Positions 1 through 4,879 of a stretch of DNA of 5,281 bases are shown here, piece after piece. Numbering within the stretch: the first letter of the stretch is position 1; every line of letters begins with the position of its first letter. This DNA comes from Acidobacteriaceae bacterium (GTDB taxonomy: Bacteria > Acidobacteriota > Terriglobia > Terriglobales > Acidobacteriaceae), in assembly GCA_003135495.1 (NCBI GenBank), contig PLBX01000340.1:1012-6292 (forward strand), written 5' to 3'. The notes below the pieces were generated by a model. The model was given only the letters and a program-made list of their open reading frames with translations, made no database searches and was not told the DNA's origin. Both the position numbers and the translations under genes were made by a program.

Positions 1-660
1 CGGGTGCTGGTGACGACGCTGACCAAGCGCATGTCCGAGGATCTGGCGGAGTATTACAGCGAAGTCGGCGTGAAGTGCCGGTACATGCATTCCGAAATAG
101 AAACTCTGGAGCGGGTGAAAATTTTGCGCGATCTGCGCAAAGGCGAATTCGATGTATTGATTGGAATCAATCTTCTGCGTGAAGGCCTTGATTTGCCGGA
201 AGTGTCGCTGGTCGCCATTCTCGACGCCGATAAGGAAGGATTTCTGCGCTCCGCTGGATCGTTGATTCAGACCATTGGACGCTGTGCGCGCAATCTGAAC
301 GGACGGGCGATTCTTTACGCCGATCGCATGACCGACTCCATGAAGAAGGCGCTCGACGAAACCAACCGGCGGCGCGCTATGCAGGAAGCCTATAACCGAG
401 AAAACGGGATTACGCCGGAGTCGATCGTTCGCCCGTTGGACATGACGCTGGCGGCGATCGTGGGCGCCGATTACGCCGATCTTACCGACATTGCAGCGGA
501 TGGCCTCCCGGACTTCAAATCGCAGGGAGAACTCGATGGCTACATCGAGAAACTAGAAAGCGATATGCGAGAAGCGGCGAAGCGCTTTGAATTCGAGAAG
601 GCGGCAAAACTGCGCGACACGATCAAGGAACTTAGAACGAAAGAATTTTTGTTCGCATAG
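1..660 (+). CDS. uvrB: UvrB, excinuclease ABC subunit B (C-terminal 219 residues, 5'-truncated by window edge)
   Basis: UvrB is the damage-verifying helicase-like subunit of the cytoplasmic UvrABC nucleotide excision repair complex. UvrA loads it on damaged DNA and it recruits UvrC. Seen here, numbering from the first in-frame codon: the motif IV region [11 protein letters not shown] (5-15), motif [16 protein letters not shown] (55-69) running into [11 protein letters not shown] (74-84), motif [11 protein letters not shown] (90-98), the linker [12 protein letters not shown] (131-142), and the C-terminal UVR helix pair (about 177-212, with [11 protein letters not shown]), which in the family contacts UvrC and UvrA. 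The frame is open to the left edge, so the ATP-binding Walker A region and the beta-hairpin lie outside. Full-length UvrB is usually about 650-700 residues, so roughly a third is visible. One oddity is Cys95 in motif VI, where most UvrB proteins have Ala (GRAARN). The reading frame is intact to its TAG stop. No convincing terminator follows; only a 4-bp GC stem (714-725) was found. Confidence 0.97.
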   Translation, partial: RVLVTTLTKRMSEDLAEYYSEVGVKCRYMHSEIETLERVKILRDLRKGEFDVLIGINLLREGLDLPEVSLVAILDADKEGFLRSAGSLIQTIGRCARNLNGRAILYADRMTDSMKKALDETNRRRAMQEAYNRENGITPESIVRPLDMTLAAIVGADYADLTDIAADGLPDFKSQGELDGYIEKLESDMREAAKRFEFEKAAKLRDTIKELRTKEFLFA

Positions 661-780
661 AGCTCATGTGGCGCGGGCGAATTGCTGTGCTCTCATTTCA
701 TAATCTGGCGGATCGCGAATACGCGCTTTGTTAAATTCACCGATTCTTAATCCCCCAGTTACGAGTCTGTAACAAATCGC

Positions 781-794
781 CACTAACGTTGGTG
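781..794. repeat. 14-bp near-perfect palindrome CACTAACGTTGGTG (candidate operator)
   Basis: Six of seven base pairs are symmetric around the central CG; only the 784/791 pair (T opposite G) breaks the dyad. A second perfect dyad, CGTTAACG at 798-805, follows four bases later and shares the TAACG/CGTTA core. Dyads of this size often bind dimeric helix-turn-helix repressors. The regulator is unknown, and the distance to the phosphoesterase start (about 230 bases) is large unless the transcript begins nearby. Confidence 0.3.
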
Positions 795-1013
795 AGGCGT
801 TAACGAACCTGGCGTCCCGGACTTGTAGAGACAAAAGCCACGGCCCGCGCGGTGTTGCAAGCTTTCTTTGTTTGGAGTACCTTTCGGGGGCCGAGTTTAG
901 ACCGCTTGGTTTTGTGGCATGCGGCCGAATGCTTGTTTGCCTACCATCTATCGACTTGCGGTCTGCGTCTCAGGTCAACTAGCACGACTTAGAAATACAT
1001 GAATTAGAAATCC

Positions 1014-1020
1014 AAGGAGA
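1014..1020 (+). promoter_or_regulatory. Strong Shine-Dalgarno AAGGAGA
   Basis: This is a near-consensus ribosome-binding site five bases upstream of the ATG at 1026. It fixes that codon as the phosphoesterase start, in agreement with the signal peptide that begins directly at this Met. Confidence 0.88.
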
Positions 1021-1025
1021 CCATC

Positions 1026-2276
1026 ATGAAAAAAGCTGTACTGTGTTTGGCCCTGCTGCTTGCGTTCGGAAGCGCCGCGTTCGCTCAGGAGGGCGCGATT
1101 CCAAAAGGAATTCCACATCTCGACCATGTTTTCGTGATCATGATGGAAAATCACGGTTACCACCAGATAATGGGCAATGCAAACGCCCCTTTTATCAACC
1201 AGTACGCAAAGACTGCTAATCTTGCGACCAATTATTTTGCGGTCGCCCATCCCAGCCTCAACAACTACCTCGAAGTTGTAGGTGGATCAAACTTCGGCGT
1301 GCATAGTGACAACAATCCTCTGTGGCACAGCACCACCTGCGCGACCAATCTCTCGACCGGAATCCCCAACACGGACAATCCTCCGAGCCCAGATATTTGT
1401 CCCATTGCTGGAAGTGGAACTGACGCGGCTACTCCGGCTTTGGATTGCACGAATGAAGTGACGGGCCCGCCCTGCGACATCAATGTAAACGGGACCGTAT
1501 CTTACCCGGCGGTTTCGACAACGCTCGGCATCACCATTGCGGATCAACTTGTCGCTGCGGGAAAGACTTGGAAATCCTACCAGGAGGATCTGCCGCTGGG
1601 CGGTCCTGATAATGTGAATTACAGCGACGGAAATTTCACTAACCTCACGGATTTCAGCAAGATCAAACCAGTTTTGAATCCGCCGCTCAACAGCGGCGAT
1701 ATTGTGCAACTGTATGCCGTCAAGCACAATCCGTTCGCTTATTTCCAGGCGATACAGGAAGGTGGCAATCCGCTGAACAGCTACGCCAATATGGCGGCAT
1801 TCGATGGTGCAGGCGGACTATGGAGTGAACTCGGATCAGGCAATGTGCCGAATTTCTCGCTCATTGCGCCCAGCCAGTGTAATGACCAGCACGGACGCCC
1901 CAACGGCACCGCGTTCTGTAACTACGACCCGAATGACAATGGCACGAAGGCCGGTCTAAACCCGGCCCTGCTGATCCTCGGCGACCAGGAAGTGCAGAAA
2001 CTAGTGACCGCGATCCATGCTTCTCCGGCGTGGACGCGCGGCCACAACGCTATCGTTGTAGTCTGGGATGAGAATGATTACAGCGTGCAGCCGGTCGTAA
2101 ATAAAGTGGTGACTATTGTGGACACAAACTATGGCGTCCATGAGAAGCAGAGTGCGGAGTTCTACACGCACTTCTCCTTGCTTCGATCCATTGAAGGCGG
2201 TTTGGGGATTCCCTGCCTGAACCATGCGTGTGACGCGAGCACGAACACGATGTCAGATTTGTTCGGCGAATTCTAG
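1026..2276 (+). CDS. Secreted phosphoesterase family protein (acid phosphatase / phospholipase C-like)
   Basis: Predicted exported hydrolase of the phosphoesterase family (Pfam PF04185; bacterial phospholipase C and AcpA-type acid phosphatases), acting on phosphate esters outside the cytoplasm. Seen in 416 residues: a Sec signal peptide (basic MKK, hydrophobic 4-19, probable cleavage after AFA at 20); DHVFVIMMENHGY (33-45), with E41/N42 the expected metal ligands; AHPSLNNYLEVVGG (74-87), where S77 is the candidate nucleophile and N80 the candidate oxyanion residue, by analogy with the S/T-x-x-N pattern of the alkaline phosphatase superfamily; VVVWDENDY (344-352), with acidic metal-binding residues D348/E349; and YTHFSLLRSIEGGLGIP (380-396), the conserved His-containing C-terminal block. 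Eight Cys follow the signal peptide (105, 125, 141, 150, 285, 298, 397, 402), compatible with disulfides in an exported protein. The start is set by AAGGAGA at 1014-1020. The gene stands alone with its own terminator. Substrate (phospholipid, nucleotide or sugar phosphate) cannot be told from sequence. Confidence 0.92.
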   Translation: MKKAVLCLALLLAFGSAAFAQEGAIPKGIPHLDHVFVIMMENHGYHQIMGNANAPFINQYAKTANLATNYFAVAHPSLNNYLEVVGGSNFGVHSDNNPLWHSTTCATNLSTGIPNTDNPPSPDICPIAGSGTDAATPALDCTNEVTGPPCDINVNGTVSYPAVSTTLGITIADQLVAAGKTWKSYQEDLPLGGPDNVNYSDGNFTNLTDFSKIKPVLNPPLNSGDIVQLYAVKHNPFAYFQAIQEGGNPLNSYANMAAFDGAGGLWSELGSGNVPNFSLIAPSQCNDQHGRPNGTAFCNYDPNDNGTKAGLNPALLILGDQEVQKLVTAIHASPAWTRGHNAIVVVWDENDYSVQPVVNKVVTIVDTNYGVHEKQSAEFYTHFSLLRSIEGGLGIPCLNHACDASTNTMSDLFGEF

Positions 2277-2300
2277 ATTGAATAGCAGAAGGTTTTTATG

Positions 2301-2332
2301 GGGCCGGAGATTCTTCCGGCCCTATTTATTTT
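2301..2332 (+). terminator. Intrinsic terminator of the phosphoesterase gene
   Basis: A perfect 8-bp GC-rich stem (GGGCCGGA at 2301-2308 with TCCGGCCC at 2315-2322) closes a 6-base loop and is followed by the T-rich tract TATTTATTTT (2323-2332), 24 bases after the phosphoesterase stop. Read from the other strand the stem is followed by ATAAAAACC, with no U tract, so it is a good terminator only for the plus strand. It lies in the 65-base gap between two convergent genes. Confidence 0.87.
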
Positions 2333-2341
2333 GCTACCAGG

Positions 2342-3169
2342 TTAGTTGGCGCCGGAGGAGGAGGAGCGAGCTTTGGCGCCGGGAAGGCGGGTGGAGATGG
2401 CTAGCTCTTTCTCGAGGGAAGAAAAGCGCTGAAAAATTTCATGCAACCGCAACGCCATATCCCAAATGGTATCTGCTTGCGCGCGTGCTTTAGCGGGAAG
2501 TCCCGATTCATGAGCAAGAAGTTCAGCATTTCCAAGCATGGTGGTGAGCGCATTATTGACGTTCGTCCGCATCTCCAGCATGAAGCGCCCGAGAGTGGCA
2601 TCGGCATGTGCTCCCGAAGAGGTCTGTTCGGAAAACTGACTGCGGAATTCGGCTTGGCGCCGGCGCAAAATTTCGCGCCCCAGCAGGCCCGTAATCACCG
2701 GCCATAAAGATGGTTCGCGACGTAGGTCGACGAGGTTGGCGCGTGTGGCGTAGAGATCGACCATCGAAATGTCATTGATCACAATGGCTGGTTTGCCGGT
2801 GGCGGCGAGCAATATTTTCAGCTGATCAGTTTTTTGATTGCAGATTTTCAGGCCGTCAGGTTGATTTTGGACCTGGCTGTTTTTGGATTTGCCGCGCGCG
2901 CCATTCTTCTCGATTTTGCCAGACCTTCTCTTTCCGCTTGCGGAGCCCTTATTGGTTTTGCCGAAATTTTCAGCGGCAGAGGCATCCAGAATTGCCAGAT
3001 CGTAGTGGGCCTCTGAAAAGTTTTGAGATAGGCCTGCGTCGAGCATGATGAATTCTGGAGTTTCCAAATACGGAGCGCACTCCCGCGGCCATTTCGCGGT
3101 GATCTCCCGCGAGAAAGCAGGGTCACTTGAAATGATCAGGACGGTGGGGCGATTCATGCTCATCGTCAT
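2342..3169 (-). CDS. Receiver-like protein with degenerate histidine-kinase DHp domain (pseudo-kinase-like, no ATPase domain)
   Basis: Unrecognised signalling protein of 275 residues. N-terminal half is response-regulator-like: first strand RPTVLIISSDPAFS (7-20) with S15-D16 where two acids are usual, YDLAILDAS (56-64) with D62 at the phospho-acceptor position, KPAIVIND (126-133) as strand 4, and NLVDLRRE (145-152), with Arg where the conserved Lys normally lies. Between strands 3 and 4 sits an extra segment of about 40 residues, with ten Lys/Arg in 71-96 and only one acid. After a helical linker (155-180), FMLEMRTNVNNALTTMLGNAELL (196-218) resembles the DHp phospho-acceptor helix of the H-E-x-N-N type, but T202 replaces His. 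A second helix (228-257) follows, then a short Ser-rich tail. No HATPase domain exists. The chosen ATG is the first Met before the receiver fold; a TTG at 3211 would add 14 residues encoded by a 12-bp repeat. No clear Shine-Dalgarno supports either. It probably acts as a non-catalytic scaffold or phosphorelay partner. Confidence 0.75.
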   Translation of the reverse strand: MTMSMNRPTVLIISSDPAFSREITAKWPRECAPYLETPEFIMLDAGLSQNFSEAHYDLAILDASAAENFGKTNKGSASGKRRSGKIEKNGARGKSKNSQVQNQPDGLKICNQKTDQLKILLAATGKPAIVINDISMVDLYATRANLVDLRREPSLWPVITGLLGREILRRRQAEFRSQFSEQTSSGAHADATLGRFMLEMRTNVNNALTTMLGNAELLAHESGLPAKARAQADTIWDMALRLHEIFQRFSSLEKELAISTRLPGAKARSSSSGAN

Positions 3170-3175
3170 GTTCGA

Positions 3176-3223
3176 AGTCGGGCTCAAAGTCGATCTCAAA
3201 GTCAGTCTCAAGGTCGGCAGAGA
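3176..3223. repeat. 12-bp imperfect tandem repeat upstream of the receiver/pseudo-DHp gene
   Basis: Four consecutive 12-base units on the plus strand: AGTCGGGCTCAA (3176), AGTCGATCTCAA (3188), AGTCAGTCTCAA (3200) and the more diverged GGTCGGCAGAGA (3212). The first three keep AGTC at one end and CTCAA at the other, with a variable middle. The array ends seven bases before the preferred ATG (minus strand), so it lies in the leader. If the TTG at 3211 is used, it encodes part of the N-terminus in frame (12 bases = 4 codons). It could be slippage-prone DNA or a set of helically phased protein-binding sites. Confidence 0.7.
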
Positions 3224-3268
3224 CGAGGGAGGAATGTCTCTACGGGAATTACTTCTTCTTTCCGCCTG

Positions 3269-4198
3269 CTATTTTCCGGAAGTGGCGCTGGCTCCGGCCG
3301 CAATCGGATTGTTTCGGGCATTACTGTAAAGAGCGTCGTCAACCGCCGCCCGCAAATCGACCAGCATACGAAGCGGCTGGCCGGAGGAATATTCGGCGTG
3401 GAACATCACCTTCCAGGACTGGCAAATCATTCGTAAACGGCCGATTGGTTCTTCCGCGGAAAATTGGGCGCGACGGCAGTCGATGGTCGGAACTCCGTGA
3501 CGCTCCAATTCACGCAAACCGTCCTGGATGGCGTTTAGATCGTCGTGCATGAGCCGGAAAAATATCCGGCGGATCATGAAGCTGAAGCGAGTGAAGGCGA
3601 CCATGGCCGAGGGTTCGAAGTAGCGGGCCGCGTTTTCGGTTTTTAATGTGCGGCCCTGTTCGAGCGCGCCACTGTGCAACAGTTCGCTCAGGCGCCGGCA
3701 ACGAGTCGCCGACTGCATGATGTTCTCAAGCGAACTCAGCCACGCGGGAAGTGCGGGCTGCTGCGAGCCGAGGATCGGCTCCAGCACTTGAGCTACGTAA
3801 TCCAGGTCAATGTCAGAGTCTTCCAGCCCAGAAGGGACGCATAGCGAAAAATACTGGACCAGCAAGTAGTCGGTTTTATCGCGATCGCTGGCGGATTTGA
3901 CGCTCTTCTGCAGGTGATGGAGCAGGAGTTGGCGCAGCATGCCTTCCTCCGCCAAGGGAGTGCTCTGCAAAAACTGGCGCAACTGGTGAACTTGTATTTG
4001 GGAGTCGACTTGCAGGAACCAGGCCGCGGCCTGCTCCACCGATTCCGGAGAGGGTGGGGAACCGTCGTCAACCGGGCCATTGGAAAGTTCAATTACAAAT
4101 TCGCGCACAAGCGCAGCGTAAATCGGTTGCAACGCGGTCAGATTAGCGGCCCTCTCTTCGAAAGAAAGTGGGGAAGAATTCGGGGTGGAATCGTTCAT
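3269..4198 (-). CDS. Conserved-looking helical protein of unknown function
   Basis: I do not recognise this 309-residue protein. No signal peptide or membrane segment is visible. It appears mostly alpha-helical and soluble, with a polar Ser/Pro-rich start (3-11), a helix around 12-39 (FEERAANLTALQPIYAALVREF), an acidic Pro-rich loop (41-52), a Leu/Gln-rich helical region (66-100), an acidic stretch LEDSDIDLDYV (125-135), and an aromatic and basic segment MVAFTRFSFMIRRIFFRLMHDDL (199-221) that is the most distinctive part. The low-complexity tail (293-309) is rich in Ala, Ser and Asn. The ATG start is chosen because it overlaps the upstream stop as ATGA, implying translational coupling; a TTG 15 bases further upstream is possible but less likely. 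Its neighbours, a PilZ-like protein and a receiver/DHp-like protein, suggest a role in the same signalling unit, but this rests on context alone. Confidence 0.82.
   Translation of the reverse strand: MNDSTPNSSPLSFEERAANLTALQPIYAALVREFVIELSNGPVDDGSPPSPESVEQAAAWFLQVDSQIQVHQLRQFLQSTPLAEEGMLRQLLLHHLQKSVKSASDRDKTDYLLVQYFSLCVPSGLEDSDIDLDYVAQVLEPILGSQQPALPAWLSSLENIMQSATRCRRLSELLHSGALEQGRTLKTENAARYFEPSAMVAFTRFSFMIRRIFFRLMHDDLNAIQDGLRELERHGVPTIDCRRAQFSAEEPIGRLRMICQSWKVMFHAEYSSGQPLRMLVDLRAAVDDALYSNARNNPIAAGASATSGK
4195..4198 (-). promoter_or_regulatory. ATGA stop/start overlap (translational coupling)
   Basis: On the minus strand the start ATG of the helical protein (4198-4196) shares bases with the TGA stop of the PilZ-like gene (4197-4195). 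The sequence just upstream (GGATTGTGAAATC) has only a weak ribosome-binding site. Re-initiation by ribosomes finishing the upstream gene is therefore the likely route, giving linked production of the two proteins. Confidence 0.85.
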
Positions 4199-4563
4199 GA
4201 TTTCACAATCCAATTAGGAATATCTTTGAGGAAGCGGGCGGCGACAACAGTCCGCTGGGTATGATACTGCACGGCGACGACAGAAGCTTCAGCGTACAGC
4301 GAACCATCGTTACTCTCGAGTAGCACGCGATCGGCGAACTCGAGCGGATGGTCGACAACAAACAAGACTTCGCGCGGCGTGCCAAACTCAATGACGGTAT
4401 TTTGGAAAAAAACGGACTGATTTTCGCGGGCGCTGCCTTCGCCGGGGCTCACAGTCCGGCTGAGTTTGATAGGAATTCGAACCGGCGTCCCCTCGGGAAA
4501 AAACTTCGCCAACCGAGCCACAAGACTTGGTTCCAGCGCGCGGGCGGCAGCTTGGTTAGCCAA
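4195..4563 (-). CDS. Small PilZ-like protein lacking visible c-di-GMP-binding residues (hypothetical)
   Basis: A 122-residue cytoplasmic protein without signal peptide or membrane segment. A short Ala-rich N-terminal helix (1-20) leads into a beta-rich region from VRIPIKL (28-34) to the C-terminus. The run VIEFGTPREVLFVVDHPLEFADRVLLES (57-84), followed by LYAEASVVAVQYHTQRTVVAARFL (89-112), resembles the strand order of the second half of a PilZ barrel (PL-x-x-G/A-x-x-V-x-L, then A-x-V-V-x-V, then V-A-x-R-F). The RxxxR and D/N-x-S-x-x-G motifs that bind c-di-GMP are not apparent, so nucleotide binding is doubtful. A stop codon (4584-4582) two codons before the first TTG (4578) forces a TTG start. 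I prefer the TTG at 4563, because GAGG at 4576-4573 lies nine bases before it, whereas AGGA sits too close to the TTG at 4578. First gene of the probable minus-strand operon. The PilZ assignment is tentative; the coding call is firmer. Confidence 0.72.
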   Translation of the reverse strand: MANQAAARALEPSLVARLAKFFPEGTPVRIPIKLSRTVSPGEGSARENQSVFFQNTVIEFGTPREVLFVVDHPLEFADRVLLESNDGSLYAEASVVAVQYHTQRTVVAARFLKDIPNWIVKS

Positions 4564-4596
4564 TTTAGTCGACCTCAATTCCTAGTTGGGCGCAGT

Positions 4597-4641
4597 CGAG
4601 TCTCCTCTCTTCCCGGTTTGGAAGATCTGCGAGGAGACTCG
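4597..4641 (-). repeat. Perfect 11-bp inverted repeat forming a long two-part hairpin in the leader of the PilZ-like gene
   Basis: CGAGTCTCCTC (4597-4607) pairs without mismatch with GAGGAGACTCG (4631-4641). Inside it, CTTCC (4609-4613) pairs with GGAAG (4620-4624) around a 6-base loop, leaving a single unpaired base on one side and six on the other. There is no T tract on either strand, so this is not an ordinary terminator. It ends about 19 bases before the first possible TTG start and about 34 before the preferred one. In RNA it could affect translation or stability of the leader; as DNA the arms could be an operator. Confidence 0.65.
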
Positions 4642-4682
4642 CTACCTGCCTTATCGGTAATTTGAAGCGCACTCGCGCGGCC

Positions 4683-4714
4683 AAAAACTTGAAGGACATG
4701 ACCTTACGAACAAG
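4683..4714 (-). terminator. Weak candidate terminator downstream of the sigma-54 activator gene
   Basis: On the minus strand, CTTG (4714-4711) and AAGG (4705-4702) can pair with CAAG (4691-4688) and CCTT (4695-4692), with a 5-base bulge and a 6-base loop, directly followed by TTTTT (4687-4683). The order of elements fits an intrinsic terminator, but the stem is AT-rich and interrupted, and it lies about 165 bases after the stop codon. Confidence 0.25.
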
Positions 4715-4879
4715 TGATGGGGGCACTAGCAGTTAGGACGAGGTTTGCCTGTTCGACTTGTTCCATGGCCAAGAATTAGCCGGAATGAAGTCTCAGAATG
4801 AAACAGCAGTCTCAACTCGGGGCTCGTTGTACCGAACTCTGGCTTTTCAAAACCAAATACCGGCTCACGCAATTTTGAT

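Larger units (their letters stand above)
661..1025. other. Intergenic leader between uvrB and the phosphoesterase gene; no gene supported
   Basis: This 365-base stretch separates two plus-strand genes. I found no ORF with a family resemblance and no recognisable RNA gene or riboswitch. It is rich in small palindromes: 5-bp arms at 758-762/769-773, a near-perfect 14-mer at 781-794, the 8-mer CGTTAACG at 798-805, and a 16-mer with one mismatched pair at 917-932. The octamer TTAGAAAT is repeated at 989-996 and 1004-1011, just ahead of the ribosome-binding site. No sigma-70 -35/-10 pair with good consensus and spacing could be assigned. The length and palindromes suggest that the phosphoesterase has its own regulated promoter here, but that is inference. 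Confidence 0.6.
4579..4879. other. Intergenic region between the sigma-54 activator gene and the PilZ-like gene
   Basis: About 300 bases with no supported gene. It must hold the end of the sigma-54 activator transcript and, probably, the promoter and leader of the downstream minus-strand genes. Visible structure is a large inverted repeat (4597-4641), a weak candidate terminator (4683-4714), and AGTCTCA at 4789-4795 and 4808-4814. Neither a convincing sigma-70 promoter nor a -24/-12 sigma-54 promoter (TGGC and TTGC at correct spacing) was found. Confidence 0.55.

Noticed and set aside
714..725. Possible uvrB terminator (CGCG-AATA-CGCG followed by CTTTGTT)
   Set aside because: The stem is only 4 bp and the T tract is interrupted, so it is not a credible terminator.
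915..933. Possible sigma-54 promoter (TGGCAT ... ATGC)
   Set aside because: The GG and GC elements are three bases too far apart for the fixed -24/-12 spacing.
999..1007. Two-codon upstream ORF ATG-AAT-TAG before the phosphoesterase start
   Set aside because: There is no ribosome-binding site ahead of it, and such triplets arise readily by chance in this AT-rich stretch.
975..1250. Minus-strand ORF across the phosphoesterase start
   Set aside because: It is antisense to the signal peptide and first catalytic motif of a clear secreted enzyme. The translation has no recognisable domain and there is no ribosome-binding site support.
1287..1727. 146-codon minus-strand ORF inside the phosphoesterase gene
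   Set aside because: Its length is explained by codon bias of the opposite strand. Its composition is Arg/Ile-rich with no motif, while the plus-strand frame carries all family motifs.
2356..2367. Short GGA-rich run near the end of the receiver/pseudo-DHp gene
   Set aside because: It encodes the Ser-rich C-terminal tail and is only about four triplets long, too short to call a microsatellite.
2224..2493. Plus-strand ORF running from the phosphoesterase end across the terminator
   Set aside because: It would read through the strong terminator hairpin into the antisense of the receiver gene. The product is Arg/Trp-rich low-quality sequence.
3914..4264. 116-codon plus-strand ORF antisense to the helical-protein gene
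   Set aside because: It overlaps two coupled minus-strand genes joined by an ATGA overlap and shows no domain. It is treated as a shadow frame.
4348..4665. 105-codon plus-strand ORF over the PilZ-like gene and its leader
   Set aside because: It lacks any family resemblance. The minus-strand product has a coherent beta-strand pattern and is coupled to the next gene.
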